Shown: in pieces, positions 8,903-18,183 of the stretch
Layout: every line of letters starts with the position of its first letter
How positions within the stretch are numbered: the stretch's first letter is position 1
Origin: Actinomyces johnsonii
Lineage (GTDB): Bacteria; Actinomycetota; Actinomycetes; Actinomycetales; Actinomycetaceae
Length of the DNA stretch: 64,000 nt
Direction: 5' to 3'
Assembly (NCBI RefSeq): GCF_006546835.1
Contig: NZ_VICB01000010.1
Span: forward strand, 124,001-188,000
The notes under the pieces: model-generated
Databases searched by the model: none
What the model was told of the DNA's origin: nothing
Seen by the model: only the letters and a program-made list of their open reading frames with translations
Made by a program: the position numbers and the translations under genes

Positions 8903-9916
8903 GTGGCCAGCACCACCGCACCGTCGTCGGCCCCACCGCCCGGCGCCACGACCGCGCCCAGCAGCTCCGACGACGTCGCCATCCAGCCCGGGAAGGCCCC
9001 CGGACAGACCGGCAACCGGATCTTCACCGGCCTGTCCTTCGGGGCCGGCACCCTCATCATGGTGGTCCTCGCCCTCGTGGCCGCCTTCCTCATCCGGGAG
9101 GCGCTGCCCGCCCTGACGGCCTCGCGCGAGACCCTCGCATCGGTCTCCTTCATGCGCGAGAGCAGCCTGTGGGGCTACGTGGCCCCGCTCGTCTTCGGCA
9201 CGCTGCTGTCCTCGGCCATCGCCCTGGGGGTCGCGGTGCCGCTGAGCATCGGGGTGGCCCTGTTCATCTCCCACTTCGCCCCGCGGCGCCTGGCCCAGGC
9301 CTTGGGCTACATGGTGGACCTCCTGGCCGCGATCCCCTCGGTGGTCTTCGGCCTGTGGGGCTTCCTGTGGCTAGTGCCCCTGCTCGATCCGGTCAACACC
9401 TGGCTGAGCGATACCCTCGGCTTCATCCCGCTGTTCGCCGACTACACGGCCCCGGCCAAGAACATCACCACCGCCTCGCTGGTCCTGGCTGTCATGATCC
9501 TGCCGATCATCACCGCCACCATCCGCGAGATCTTCCTGCAGACCCCCACCCTCCAGGAGGAGGCCTCCCTGGCCCTGGGCGCCACCCGCTACGAGATGAT
9601 CCGACAGGCCGTCCTGCCCTTCGGCCGCTCCGGCATCATCTCCGCCTCCATGCTGGGGCTCGGGCGCGCCCTGGGCGAGACCATGGCCGTCCTCATGATC
9701 CTCTCGCCCGGCATGGGGCTGAACCTGCGCATCCTCCAGGCCGGCCAGCACCAGACCATCGCCGCCAACATCGCCTCGCAGTTCCGCGAGGCCTACGGAC
9801 TGAGCGTCAACGTACTCATCGCCACCGGCCTGGTCCTGTTCATCATCACCTTCGCGGTCAACTCCCTGGCGCGGTGGATCATCGCGCGCCGCTCCGAGTT
9901 CTCAGGAGCCAGCTGA
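8903..9916 (+). CDS. pstC: Phosphate ABC transporter permease PstC
   Basis: Inner-membrane permease of the PstSCAB importer, 337 residues with about six membrane segments. The cytoplasmic coupling loop is LQEEASLALGATRYEMIRQA (EAA motif). I place the start at GTG 8903 because GAGGAGGG lies 6-7 nt upstream; an ATG at 8843 would add 20 low-complexity residues without a ribosome-binding site. The first 35 residues are a Ser/Pro/Ala-rich cytoplasmic tail before the first helix at about residue 45. Its stop is separated from the pstA start by one base, so translation is likely coupled. Confidence 0.93.
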   Translation: MASTTAPSSAPPPGATTAPSSSDDVAIQPGKAPGQTGNRIFTGLSFGAGTLIMVVLALVAAFLIREALPALTASRETLASVSFMRESSLWGYVAPLVFGTLLSSAIALGVAVPLSIGVALFISHFAPRRLAQALGYMVDLLAAIPSVVFGLWGFLWLVPLLDPVNTWLSDTLGFIPLFADYTAPAKNITTASLVLAVMILPIITATIREIFLQTPTLQEEASLALGATRYEMIRQAVLPFGRSGIISASMLGLGRALGETMAVLMILSPGMGLNLRILQAGQHQTIAANIASQFREAYGLSVNVLIATGLVLFIITFAVNSLARWIIARRSEFSGAS

Positions 9917-9917
9917 C

Positions 9918-11099
9918 ATGACGCCCACGAACACGCCCGAGCCCACGTCCAGCCCCAGGTCCGATTCGGCCGCCGACGGCGCCAGGGCGCCCAAGTCCCT
10001 CAAGGCCGCGCTCGCGGCCGCCGAGGCCCCGGCCGCCCCCGTCGACCCACTGGCCGACCCGCCCTCCATCGAGGGCGTGCCCCTGACCTCCTACCGTCTG
10101 CCCGACTGGTTCATCTGGGCCGCGCTGGGAGCCGCGTTCGTCGTCGTCGGCGGGATCGGCCTGCTGGCCGGCTGGAGCATCGCCGCCGTCGTCACCCTGA
10201 CCGCCGTCGTGTGGGTGGTGGGCGCTACGGCCGTCTCCTGGGTGCGCGAGGGCGATCGCTGGGGCCGCAACACCCTGGTGACCCTCCTCATTTACCTATC
10301 CTTCGCTGTCGTCATGGTGCCCCTGGTCTCCCTGGTGTGGATGGTCCTGTCCGGCGGCTCGGCCCGCTTCGGCTACGACTTCCTGACCACGAACATGCGC
10401 GGCGCCGACGCCTCCAACGGCGGCTTCTACCACGGCATCGTCGGCACCCTCCAGATCACCGGGATCGCCACCCTCATCTCGGTGCCCCTGGGACTGTTCA
10501 CCGCCGTCTTCCTCGTGGAGTACAACGGCGGCTGGATCGCCCGGGCCATCACCTTCCTCGTCGACGTCATGACCGGCATCCCCTCGATCGTGGCCGGGCT
10601 GTTCGCCTACTCGATCTTCCTCATCGCGGCCGGCCCCCGCTACCAGGCCGGCATCATCGGCGCTGTGGCCCTGAGCGTCCTCATGACCCCGGTGGTCATC
10701 CGCGGCGTGGAGGAGATGCTCAAGCTCGTCCCCTCCCACCTGCGAGAGGCCTCCTACGCCCTGGGCGTGCCCAAATGGCTCACCATCGTCAAGGTGGTGC
10801 TGCGCACCGCGGTGGCCGGCATCACCACCTCCGTCATGATCGCGATCGCCCGCGTCATCGGCGAGACCGCCCCACTGCTCATCACCGTGGGCCTGACGAT
10901 CCGCACCAACACCAACCCGCTGGACGGCTCCATGGCCACCCTGCCGGTACTCGTCTACGACCAGTACTCCCGCGGGGAGGCCGCCGCCATGGAGCGGGCC
11001 TGGGCCGGGGCGCTGACCCTCATCATCCTGGTCATGCTGCTCAACCTCGCGGCCCGCCTCATCTCGAAGTACTTCAGCCCCAAGGGCGGCCGGCGCTGA
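9918..11099 (+). CDS. pstA: Phosphate ABC transporter permease PstA
   Basis: Second membrane subunit of the phosphate importer. It has the binding-protein-dependent transport domain from about residue 165 on, with the EAA-type loop SHLREASYALGVPKWLTIVK and the segment ARVIGETAPLLITVG typical of PstA. At 393 residues it is about 90 longer than common PstA proteins. The extra part is a 60-residue disordered Pro/Ala-rich N-terminus and two additional predicted helices (residues about 67-110) ahead of the conserved core. It starts 1 nt after pstC. Confidence 0.94.
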   Translation: MTPTNTPEPTSSPRSDSAADGARAPKSLKAALAAAEAPAAPVDPLADPPSIEGVPLTSYRLPDWFIWAALGAAFVVVGGIGLLAGWSIAAVVTLTAVVWVVGATAVSWVREGDRWGRNTLVTLLIYLSFAVVMVPLVSLVWMVLSGGSARFGYDFLTTNMRGADASNGGFYHGIVGTLQITGIATLISVPLGLFTAVFLVEYNGGWIARAITFLVDVMTGIPSIVAGLFAYSIFLIAAGPRYQAGIIGAVALSVLMTPVVIRGVEEMLKLVPSHLREASYALGVPKWLTIVKVVLRTAVAGITTSVMIAIARVIGETAPLLITVGLTIRTNTNPLDGSMATLPVLVYDQYSRGEAAAMERAWAGALTLIILVMLLNLAARLISKYFSPKGGRR

Positions 11100-11189
11100 T
11101 CCCCGCCAGAGCCGCCGGGCCCACAGCGCTCGCAGCGAGCCAGAGCCCTCAGAGTCCCTCCACCGTTCACCTCAGGTAAAGGAACCGAC

Positions 11190-11969
11190 GTGTCCAAGCG
11201 CATCGACGTCATCGGCGAGAACATCTACTACGGCGACTTCCTGGCCGTCAAAGACGTCAACGTCGTCATCGAGCCCAAGTCCGTCACCGCCCTCATCGGC
11301 CCCTCCGGCTGCGGGAAATCCACCTTCCTGCGCACCCTCAACCGCATGCACGAGACCATCCCCGGCGCCCGCGTCGAGGGACAGGTCATCGTCGACGGCG
11401 TCAACCTCTACGGCCCCGGTGTCGACGCCGTCCAGGTGCGCCGCGCCATCGGCATGGTCTTCCAACGACCCAACCCGTTCCCCACGATGTCCATCGCCGA
11501 GAACGTCCTGGCCGGCGTTCGCCTCAACAACCGCCGCATCAAGAAGTCCGACGCCGACGACCTGGTGGAGGCCTCCCTGCGCGGGGCCAACCTGTGGGAC
11601 GAGGTCAAGGACCGCCTCGACCGGCCCGGCCTGGGCCTGTCCGGCGGCCAGCAGCAGCGCCTGTGCATCGCCCGCGCCATCGCGGTCAAGCCCGCCGTCC
11701 TGCTCATGGACGAGCCCTGCTCCGCCCTGGACCCCATCTCCACGCTCGCCATCGAGGACCTCATCTCCGAGCTCAAGACGGACTACACGATCGTCATCGT
11801 CACCCACAACATGCAGCAGGCCTCACGAGTGAGCGACATGACCGGCTTCTTCAACCTGGAGGCCACTGGCAAACCGGGCCACCTCGTCGAGTACGACTCC
11901 ACCGACAAGATCTTCTCCGCCCCCAGCCAGCAGGCCACAGAGGACTACATCTCCGGCCGCTTCGGCTGA
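11190..11969 (+). CDS. pstB: Phosphate ABC transporter ATP-binding protein PstB
   Basis: The ATPase that powers phosphate import. Walker A is GPSGCGKST (residues about 33-41), the ABC signature [14 protein letters not shown], Walker [14 protein letters not shown], and the switch histidine is in VTHNMQQA. Length of 259 residues is standard. The GTG start at 11190 follows AAAGGA. Last gene of pstSCAB; no phoU follows it, unlike many pst operons. Confidence 0.97.
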   Translation: MSKRIDVIGENIYYGDFLAVKDVNVVIEPKSVTALIGPSGCGKSTFLRTLNRMHETIPGARVEGQVIVDGVNLYGPGVDAVQVRRAIGMVFQRPNPFPTMSIAENVLAGVRLNNRRIKKSDADDLVEASLRGANLWDEVKDRLDRPGLGLSGGQQQRLCIARAIAVKPAVLLMDEPCSALDPISTLAIEDLISELKTDYTIVIVTHNMQQASRVSDMTGFFNLEATGKPGHLVEYDSTDKIFSAPSQQATEDYISGRFG

Positions 11970-12389
11970 GGGACGAGGGCCCAGATGTCAAAAATGGAGG
12001 CTTTTCAGACCGCCTGGGGCCGATGTGAGCGCACCCTGATTCACGTTTGTGCAGGTCAGCGTGTTACATGTCGGTCCGGGAGCCTGTGCCGAGTAGGTAA
12101 AAGCCTCCCAGAGTGACACTTTTAGTGCGTTGCGTGACGCGGCGGTGCGACACGAGGGGGTAGGCGGGCGACAGTCTGCTCCGGAGATTGAGAGAGAGGA
12201 GGACGTCGGGCCGGAGAGCGCCAGTCGGCGCGAATGCCGCTCGTGGCGGCTTGAGTTGGAGCCCGGGGCCCGTCGCGGCCCGACGCCGCCCAAGAGTTTA
12301 CAGGTCCGGGCTGTCGGCCGTCCCGGTGTCCGCCAAGCGGCCGTGGGGAGTCCTCTGCCCTCCCTGGTCCGCTCCTGACCGCTGCGCCT
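11970..12389. other. Intergenic region between pstB and glnR
   Basis: Convergent genes end on either side. No coding sequence is supportable. The left third holds the inverted repeat described at 11986-12118. I see no strong simple hairpin followed by a T-run, so terminators for pstB and glnR are not obvious unless the inverted repeat serves that role. Confidence 0.5.
11986..12118. repeat. 133-bp element bounded by 20-bp inverted repeats
   Basis: TGTCA-N5-GGAGGCTTTT at 11986-12005 is matched in inverted orientation by AAAAGCCTCC-N5-TGACA at 12099-12118, with 15 of 20 positions paired. The size and ends resemble the palindromic elements at 3214 and 63472 (TGTC-N5-6 motif at the tips and a TGATTC inside, here at 12037-12042), but the centre is not at the dyad. 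I treat kinship as possible only. A miniature transposable element or a long-stem terminator are the alternatives. Confidence 0.45.
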
Positions 12390-13061
12390 CTACGCGTCCT
12401 CGGGGGCGTCCAGGCGGTAGCCGACGTTGCGAACCGTGCCGATGAGGTTGTCGTGCTCGGTGCCCAGCTTGGCGCGCAGGCGGCGGATATGGACGTCCAC
12501 CGTGCGCGAGCCGCCGATGTAGTCCTCGCCCCACACCTCGTGCAGGAGCGCGTCGCGGGTGAGTACCCGGCCCCGGTTGGCGGCCAGGAACTTCAGCAGT
12601 TCGAACTCCTTGTAGGTCAGGTCCAGGATCGAGCCGCGCAGACGGGCCGTATAGGCGGTGACGTCGATGACGAGGTCGCCGACGTCGATGCGGTCGTCGT
12701 CGGCCTCGGCCGTCACCGGGACATGGGCACGCAGCAGCCGCAGCCGGGCCGACAGCTCGGCGGGCTCGGCCCCGGCCATGACGAAGTCGGCGGCGCCCCA
12801 GTCGATCTGGACCGCGGCGGCGCCGCCCTCCTCCAGGATGAGGATGATGGGCGGGCAGTCCATGGGTCCGGTGAAGAGCTGGCACAGGGCGCGGGCCCGG
12901 GTCAGGTCCCCGCGCGCATCGATCATGACGACGTCGGCGCGGTCCACCTCCGCGTAGGAGGAAGGAATCGGGGGAAGACACTCCACCTGGGAGTCGAGGA
13001 AGGACGCTGCGGGCAGAACGTCGGTGGCGTCACTCTCACGAGTGAACATGATGATCCGCAT
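12390..13061 (-). CDS. glnR: Orphan OmpR-type response regulator GlnR
   Basis: Global regulator of nitrogen (and often phosphate/carbon) genes in actinobacteria. The receiver-like half contains ADVVMIDARGDLTRARALCQ, then LILEEGGAAAVQIDWGAADF and EPAELSARLRLL, a pattern specific to GlnR and unlike ordinary receivers. The C-terminal half (residues about 125-220) is a winged helix with LTYKEFELLKFLAANRGRV and RTVDVHIRRLRAKLG. As in other GlnR proteins there is no sensor kinase gene beside it. The ATG at 13061 is preceded by GAAGGGAG. Its convergence with pstSCAB is notable but does not by itself prove regulation. Confidence 0.88.
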   Translation of the reverse strand: MRIIMFTRESDATDVLPAASFLDSQVECLPPIPSSYAEVDRADVVMIDARGDLTRARALCQLFTGPMDCPPIILILEEGGAAAVQIDWGAADFVMAGAEPAELSARLRLLRAHVPVTAEADDDRIDVGDLVIDVTAYTARLRGSILDLTYKEFELLKFLAANRGRVLTRDALLHEVWGEDYIGGSRTVDVHIRRLRAKLGTEHDNLIGTVRNVGYRLDAPEDA

Positions 13062-13235
13062 GGCTGCTCCCTTCGGGGCTCTCGACCGGGACTCACCGGC
13101 GCAGACGACCTGAGCAGCGGCGATACTGTCGGGGCCAAGTCAACCACACCTGGGCGAGAGCTAAATCTTCTGGGTGGGAACTGACCGGATAGGGCGACGG
13201 CGGAGTGGGGCCGCCGACCGTCCGGGTGTGCGACG

Positions 13236-14396
13236 ATGCGTACTGTGACTACCCATCACCGACGAGCCCAACCGGCTGCGCGCGCCCGCGGAGCCTCCCG
13301 TGATTCCCGCGCCGACTCCAGCGCTGCCGCCGTTCCTACGGCGCCCGCGGACGTCCGTGGCGCGACGGACTGGGCCAGCGTCATCGGGGCAGGTTATTCC
13401 AGTGGCTCCGGTGAATCCTCCGGAAAGCCGGCTCCCAGCACCACGATGTCGACGGGGTCGACGGGGTCGGCCCGTTCGGCAGCCTCCGGAGGCACCGCCG
13501 GTTCTGCGGCGTCGGCGCGCTCGGCCGACTCGGTGGATACCCTCGACGTCGCCGAGGACCTGGGCTACGCCACCCGCCGCGCCTCCAATCGCCCCAAGGA
13601 GCCGGGCCTGGTGGACCCGGCCTGGACCCGGCTCGCTTTCGCGGGCATCGTGCCGCTGCTGCTGGCGGTCGGCTCGGTGCTGCCCGGTTGGGTCAGGCTC
13701 GTACTCGTGGCCGTCCTCGTGCCCGCGGCCGCCCAGGGCTGGCCCGCGCTCGTGCGCGCCCGGCACGACCTGGGCGGCACGATCGTCATGACGATCAGCG
13801 GGCTGGCGGCTGCGACCAGCGTCTACCTCCTCGACGATATGGGGGTGGCCGGCCTGGTCATGGCCTTCTCGATCCTGGTGGCCTTCGTCGGCCAGATGCT
13901 GAGGCGCGACGGCCGGCACAACCTGGTCGAGGACCTGTCCTCAACGGTCGCGGGCTGCCTCGTGGTGGTCTCCGGCTCGGCCTGGTGCGCCTTGGAGCCG
14001 GGGCTGGCCGACCCCGCCATCGTCGTGCCCACCTGTCTCGCCCTGTTCGTCGGCGCGGTGCTGACCGTCCTCAACGTACGCGCCCGGATACTGGAGGTCC
14101 TCACCGTCACGCTCCCGGCTCTGCTCGCTGGCGGTGCCGGCTATGTGCTGGCTGCGGCCGGATTCTTCGGCCTGTCCCACATCAGCACGGCCACGGCCCT
14201 GCAAAGCGCCGTGGCCTGCGTCGTTGTCGGCTTCGTGGCGGGGATCCTCATGGCCGCAGGCAACCGCGTCCTGTGGACCCACCGGTGGGTGCCCGGCGGG
14301 CGGGCGGCGGTGGCCTCCGCGCTCGTGCCGATTCTGTCGGTGGGCGTGCCGGTCTACGCGATCGCCCGCCTCATGGGCGGTTTCCTCGCCGGCTGA
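13236..14396 (+). CDS. Multi-pass membrane protein of unknown function
   Basis: A 386-residue protein with about 120 N-terminal residues rich in Ser, Ala and Gly (disordered) followed by roughly eight hydrophobic segments between residues 130 and 385. No transporter or enzyme motif is recognised. A start at ATG 13236 is assumed; an internal ATG at 13446 would trim most of the disordered part and cannot be excluded because neither has a convincing ribosome-binding site. It is transcribed divergently from glnR with about 170 bp between them. Confidence 0.65.
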   Translation: MRTVTTHHRRAQPAARARGASRDSRADSSAAAVPTAPADVRGATDWASVIGAGYSSGSGESSGKPAPSTTMSTGSTGSARSAASGGTAGSAASARSADSVDTLDVAEDLGYATRRASNRPKEPGLVDPAWTRLAFAGIVPLLLAVGSVLPGWVRLVLVAVLVPAAAQGWPALVRARHDLGGTIVMTISGLAAATSVYLLDDMGVAGLVMAFSILVAFVGQMLRRDGRHNLVEDLSSTVAGCLVVVSGSAWCALEPGLADPAIVVPTCLALFVGAVLTVLNVRARILEVLTVTLPALLAGGAGYVLAAAGFFGLSHISTATALQSAVACVVVGFVAGILMAAGNRVLWTHRWVPGGRAAVASALVPILSVGVPVYAIARLMGGFLAG

Positions 14397-14595
14397 CGGC
14401 GGCCTCCGCCGTCTGCGCGCCCGCTGCCGTATCTGGAGTTCCGCGTCCCCGCGACCGCGCCTTACGGTTCGCGCGCTATCCCGCAACTTCCGAATCCGCG
14501 CCGTAAGATGCCGACCCGCGGCTCTATATACAAAAGTACATGAGTACAAATGATTGTTTGTGTTAGGGTGGGGTCGTCAATCTGAGGAGGAGCGC

Positions 14596-14931
14596 GTGGG
14601 AGCAGCAGAGGCGATCGATGTCGATGCGGTGTTGCGGGCGCTGGCTGACGGGAACCGTCGGGCGATCTTGCGGGTTATCCGCTCGGGGCCGCAGCCTGTC
14701 GGTGCCGTTGCGCAGGCGGTTGGGATGTCGCAGCAAACCGCCTCGCATCACCTTCGGACCCTTCAGAAGGCGGGGTTGGCGACCGTCACCGCCGATCACA
14801 CGCGCCGCTTGTACGCACTCAACACGGATGGACTCACGGCGGTGCGCTCCTACCTTGACGACTTCTGGCCCGAGAGGCTGGCGGCCCTCAAGTCCGCCGT
14901 CGAGCAGCGAGAGGAGAAGCAGCATGGCTGA
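14596..14931 (+). CDS. ArsR-family transcriptional repressor
   Basis: A 111-residue winged-helix protein: residues 8-85 fit HTH_20/ArsR, with VLRALADGNRRAILRVI and the recognition helix segment MSQQTASHHLRTLQKAGL. There is no cysteine cluster, so it is not a typical metal sensor. The GTG at 14596 follows GAGGAGGAG. It overlaps the next gene by 8 nt, forming the common ArsR + SRPBCC pair in which the repressor controls its partner. The upstream AT-rich stretch (14520-14570) with two nearby GTAC tetramers is a plausible promoter/operator. Confidence 0.85.
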   Translation: MGAAEAIDVDAVLRALADGNRRAILRVIRSGPQPVGAVAQAVGMSQQTASHHLRTLQKAGLATVTADHTRRLYALNTDGLTAVRSYLDDFWPERLAALKSAVEQREEKQHG

Positions 14932-15358
14932 GTTTCGGGACTCCATAGAGATCGAGGCGCCCCCGCAGGCGGTGTTCGAGTACCTCACCACCAACGAGGG
15001 CATGACGGCGTGGATGGGGCAGTACGCAGATCTCGACCCGGTGCCGGGCGGCCGGTTCGCGGTCGATATCGCCGGCTATCCCGTACGGGGTGAGTACCTT
15101 GCGGTCGAGCCGTTCAGGCGCGTGGTGGTCTCCTGGGGATTCGCCGGCAGTGACGAGCTGCCCGCCGGTGCGTCCAGAGTCGAGTTCCTCCTGACTCCGA
15201 TCGCTGGCGGCACGCGTGTGGACCTGCGCCACGTCAACCTGCCGGAGCCCGAGGTCCGCGGGCACGAATATGGCTGGGCCCACTTCATGCCCCGCCTCGC
15301 GATTGCCGGCGCAGGCGGGGACGCCGGACCAGACCGCTGGCAGCCCCTGACCGACTGA
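14924..15358 (+). CDS. SRPBCC (AHA1/START-like) domain protein
   Basis: A 144-residue protein of the AHSA1/SRPBCC ligand-binding fold: IEIEAPPQAVFEYLTTNEGMTAWM at the N-terminus, then PGGRFAVDIAGYPVRGEYLAVEPFRRVVVSW, both diagnostic of the family. The ligand is unknown. It is translationally coupled to the ArsR repressor (8-nt overlap, GAGAGGAG as ribosome-binding site inside that gene). A 5-nt to 20-nt gap leads to the TfoX-like gene, so the three may form one operon. Confidence 0.85.
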   Translation: MAEFRDSIEIEAPPQAVFEYLTTNEGMTAWMGQYADLDPVPGGRFAVDIAGYPVRGEYLAVEPFRRVVVSWGFAGSDELPAGASRVEFLLTPIAGGTRVDLRHVNLPEPEVRGHEYGWAHFMPRLAIAGAGGDAGPDRWQPLTD

Positions 15359-15379
15359 TCGCCGATGGGAGGCGAAGCC

Positions 15380-15736
15380 ATGGCAGCAATGACACCCGAA
15401 CAGCGCCACCTCATTCAGCGTGTCCGTGTACTGGTTGATGAGGGACCGGATGTGCGCGAGGTCTCCATGTTCGGAGGCCGAGCAATCATGGTCAACGACA
15501 AGATGATCGTCAGCGCCGGAAAGACCGGAGATCTCCTCGTCCGTGTTGATGCCGAGCGTCATGGGGCGCTCCTGGCCGAGCCGGGTGCCGAGCGGGCTCA
15601 GATGGGGACCGGGCGCGTCATGGGGCCCGGCTGGATCACCGTCGCCCCCGAGGCCGTCGCCGACGACGAGAGGCTTGCTTTCTGGGTCGACGTCGCCATG
15701 AGCTACAACCGCACCATCACCGGCGGAATCGGCTAA
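15380..15736 (+). CDS. TfoX N-terminal domain protein
   Basis: A 118-residue protein with the TfoX_N fold (VREVSMFGGRAIMVNDKMIV, then LLVRVDAERHGALLAEPGA). In some bacteria the domain belongs to competence regulators, but stand-alone versions in actinobacteria have no known role. I chose ATG 15380, 7 nt after GGGAGG; an ATG at 15365 has no ribosome-binding site. Likely the third gene of the ArsR-SRPBCC unit. Confidence 0.8.
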   Translation: MAAMTPEQRHLIQRVRVLVDEGPDVREVSMFGGRAIMVNDKMIVSAGKTGDLLVRVDAERHGALLAEPGAERAQMGTGRVMGPGWITVAPEAVADDERLAFWVDVAMSYNRTITGGIG

Positions 15737-15781
15737 TACCTCAGCTTGTCAGCCACTGGTATCACCACCGGCTACGGAGCC

Positions 15782-16000
15782 ATGCGGATGACCGCTGACC
15801 AGCCACTGAAGAACGCACCGCGCGGCTGGCCGATCGACTACCCCCGCATTAACTTCCTCAGGTGGAAAGGGGCAGCAGTCGTTCAGGAATGGGATACCGA
15901 TGCCTGGATGTACACCTCTCAGGTGCATGCGGAGAACCGAGCCGTCTGGGCTGCCGTCGATCCTCTCAGGGCCTGGCTCGACGACCACGTATCACAGTGA
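15782..16000 (+). pseudogene. C-terminal fragment of a DUF2461-type protein
   Basis: About 70-85 residues (depending on start; a TTG at 15746 is also open) containing PLKNAPRGWPIDYPRINFLR and a Trp-rich tail, which resembles the C-terminus of DUF2461 proteins. Those are normally about 200 residues, and the N-terminal two thirds is absent upstream, where the TfoX-like gene ends at 15736. I read it as a truncated remnant. It could still be expressed as a short protein. Confidence 0.5.
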
Positions 16001-16064
16001 GCTCGGGGTGCCTGTGCGGGCGGCGTGCGTGTCGCGGGCCGGGCCGACATCGTAGGCTGCAGGC

Positions 16065-16793
16065 ATGGCATTCACCCTTCCTGACGACCTGGCCCCCGAA
16101 CTCTACCCGCTGGCCTGGCTGGCCGGCACCTGGCGCGGTTACGGCATCCTCACCTACGGCGAGACCGTGCCCGAGCAGGCCGTCTACCAGGAGATGACCT
16201 TCGACCACGACGGCGGCCCCTACCTGCGCCAGACCACCACCATCTGGACGGTCGACGCCACTCGCTCCAAGAACCTCGACTTCGAGATGCCCGGCCTCCA
16301 GGGCGCCTCCCTACTGGCCCCCGCCCAGATCTGGTCCACCGAGACCACCTACTGGCGGCCCGTCGGCCAGGAGCAGCCGGACGGCGCAGACGCCGCTGAA
16401 ACCACCGAAGCCACCGCCGACGCCGAGAACTCCGGTGGCCCGCTCACCCCCGTCACCCGGCTCGAACTCGTCTCGGCCGACCCCGCCGGCCACGTCGCCG
16501 TCTGGGAAGGTTGGATCCAGGGCCCGCGCGCCCAGGTCGGCACCCAGGCCGTGGGCCGGGCCCGCACCGCCGTCCCCGTGGAGGAGATGACCCGCATGTT
16601 CGGACTCGTGGGCGGCGACCTCATGTGGACCCAGGACATGGCCGCCTTCGGTCAGAGCGAGGTGACCACCTACGCCTCCGGCCGCCTCGGCCGCGTCGAT
16701 GACTTAGACGATTCCGCCGCCCAGCCCGGCTCCGCCCTCGATCCCGTTGATACTGCCGAGCCCGCCTCCGACGACGCCGAGCCGACAGTCTGA
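16065..16793 (+). CDS. FABP-like (nitrobindin-type) beta-barrel protein
   Basis: A 242-residue protein with the nitrobindin/THAP4-type lipocalin-like fold: LAWLAGTWRGYGILTYG near residue 20 and YLRQTTTIWTVDA near 50 are characteristic (G-x-W-x-G entry motif). Family members bind haem and may handle peroxynitrite or NO. A 35-residue acidic Ala/Glu/Thr-rich insertion (around ADAAETTEATADAEN) and a disordered C-terminal 40 residues are not typical. Its stop overlaps the ATG of the ygfZ-like gene by 1 nt, a pairing seen in other actinobacteria. Confidence 0.82.
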   Translation: MAFTLPDDLAPELYPLAWLAGTWRGYGILTYGETVPEQAVYQEMTFDHDGGPYLRQTTTIWTVDATRSKNLDFEMPGLQGASLLAPAQIWSTETTYWRPVGQEQPDGADAAETTEATADAENSGGPLTPVTRLELVSADPAGHVAVWEGWIQGPRAQVGTQAVGRARTAVPVEEMTRMFGLVGGDLMWTQDMAAFGQSEVTTYASGRLGRVDDLDDSAAQPGSALDPVDTAEPASDDAEPTV

Positions 16794-18046
16794 TGCGCCC
16801 CTCCCCACTGCTGAGCCGCCCCGGCGCCATCGCCACCGCTCCTGGCGACCCCGACGAGGCCGTCCCCGCCCACCTCGGCGACCCCGGCCGCGAGCAGGCC
16901 GCCCTGACCGAGGGCCGGGCCGCCTGCGCCCTGGCGCGCGACGTCGTCGCCGTCACCGGACCGGACCGCCTGAGCTGGCTAACCACCCTGTCCAGCCAGG
17001 TTCTCACCTCCCTGGAACCTGGCGATGGCGGAGCGGAGGCGCTGCTGCTCGACGCCCAAGGGCACATCACCCATGCGCTCGCGGCCCTCGACGACGGCCA
17101 CGCGCTCTGGCTCGTCACGGAGGCGGGCGGCGGTGAGGACCTCACGGCCTTCCTAGACTCCATGCGCTTCATGCTGCGCGTCGAGGTGGCTGAGCGGCCC
17201 GACGTCATGGCGCTGGGAGCCCTCGGGGACGGCCTCGACGCCCTTGCGCAGGCGGCGCGAGACACCCGGGTCGACGTGGCCGACGCCGCCGAAGCCGCTG
17301 ACCCCGCAGACGCCGCGGAGTCGGCCGGTGCCGAGGCGCGGGGCTCGCTCATCGGCCTGTGGCGCGACCCGTGGCCGGGCGTCGTCGAGGGCGGCACGAG
17401 CTACGACGTCGGACTGGAACGGCCGCATCCCGGCGAGGGCTACCGGGCTGGCCTCGTCCTGGTGCCCGCCAGCAGCGTGAGCGCTGTGACGACGGCCTTC
17501 CTCGCGACCGAGCCGAACCGCCGCCTGGCCGGAGCCCTGGCCTGGGAGGCACTGCGCATCGAGGCGGGCCGCCCCCGCCGCGCCCGCGAGGCCGACGCCC
17601 GCGCGATCCCGCACGAACTGGACTGGCTGCGCACCGCCGTGCACCTGACGAAGGGCTGCTACCCGGGCCAGGAGACGATCGCGCGCACCCTCAACCTGGG
17701 GCGCCCGCCGCGCCGCCTGGCGGTGCTCCAGCTCGACGGCCTCGGCGGAGGTCTGCCCCAGCCGGGCGCGAGCGTGCGCATGGGGGAGAGGACCGTGGGC
17801 GCCGTGACCTCCGTGGCGCGCCACCACGAGCTCGGCCCCATCGCCCTGGCCCTGCTGCGCCGCGCCGTGCCCGCGGGCGAGCAACTGACCGTGGAGATCA
17901 CCGAGGTCGACGAGGCCACCGGCGAGACGATCGCCGTCGGGCGGGTCGACGCCGCCCAGGAGCTACTGGTCTCTCCCGAGGGACGCGCCCAGGCCAGCCC
18001 CGCCGAGCGCCCCGGCGCCGGGCTGCGCAAGGGCCTGCGGCTCTGA
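16793..18046 (+). CDS. ygfZ: YgfZ/GcvT-like folate-binding protein
   Basis: A tetrahydrofolate-dependent protein that supports Fe-S cluster enzymes. The decisive signature is KGCYPGQETIAR (about residues 286-297), the K-G-C-Y-x-G-Q-E motif of YgfZ/IbaF-type proteins. The N-terminal aminomethyltransferase-like part contains VAVTGPDRLSWLTTLSSQVL. At 417 residues it is about 50 longer than usual owing to an Ala-rich insert near residues 160-180. The start overlaps the preceding stop by 1 nt. Confidence 0.9.
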   Translation: MRPSPLLSRPGAIATAPGDPDEAVPAHLGDPGREQAALTEGRAACALARDVVAVTGPDRLSWLTTLSSQVLTSLEPGDGGAEALLLDAQGHITHALAALDDGHALWLVTEAGGGEDLTAFLDSMRFMLRVEVAERPDVMALGALGDGLDALAQAARDTRVDVADAAEAADPADAAESAGAEARGSLIGLWRDPWPGVVEGGTSYDVGLERPHPGEGYRAGLVLVPASSVSAVTTAFLATEPNRRLAGALAWEALRIEAGRPRRAREADARAIPHELDWLRTAVHLTKGCYPGQETIARTLNLGRPPRRLAVLQLDGLGGGLPQPGASVRMGERTVGAVTSVARHHELGPIALALLRRAVPAGEQLTVEITEVDEATGETIAVGRVDAAQELLVSPEGRAQASPAERPGAGLRKGLRL

Positions 18047-18183
18047 GCGTTTCCCGGCTCCGGGTACCTCTCGCCGGCTGGCGCGTCACCAAGCAGCTAC
18101 CGGGTGCATGAGACGTCAACTGTTCTCGCTGAGCGTGGCTGTATCACTGGGTTCACGGGCCACCGACCGGTAGCCTGGGGCGC

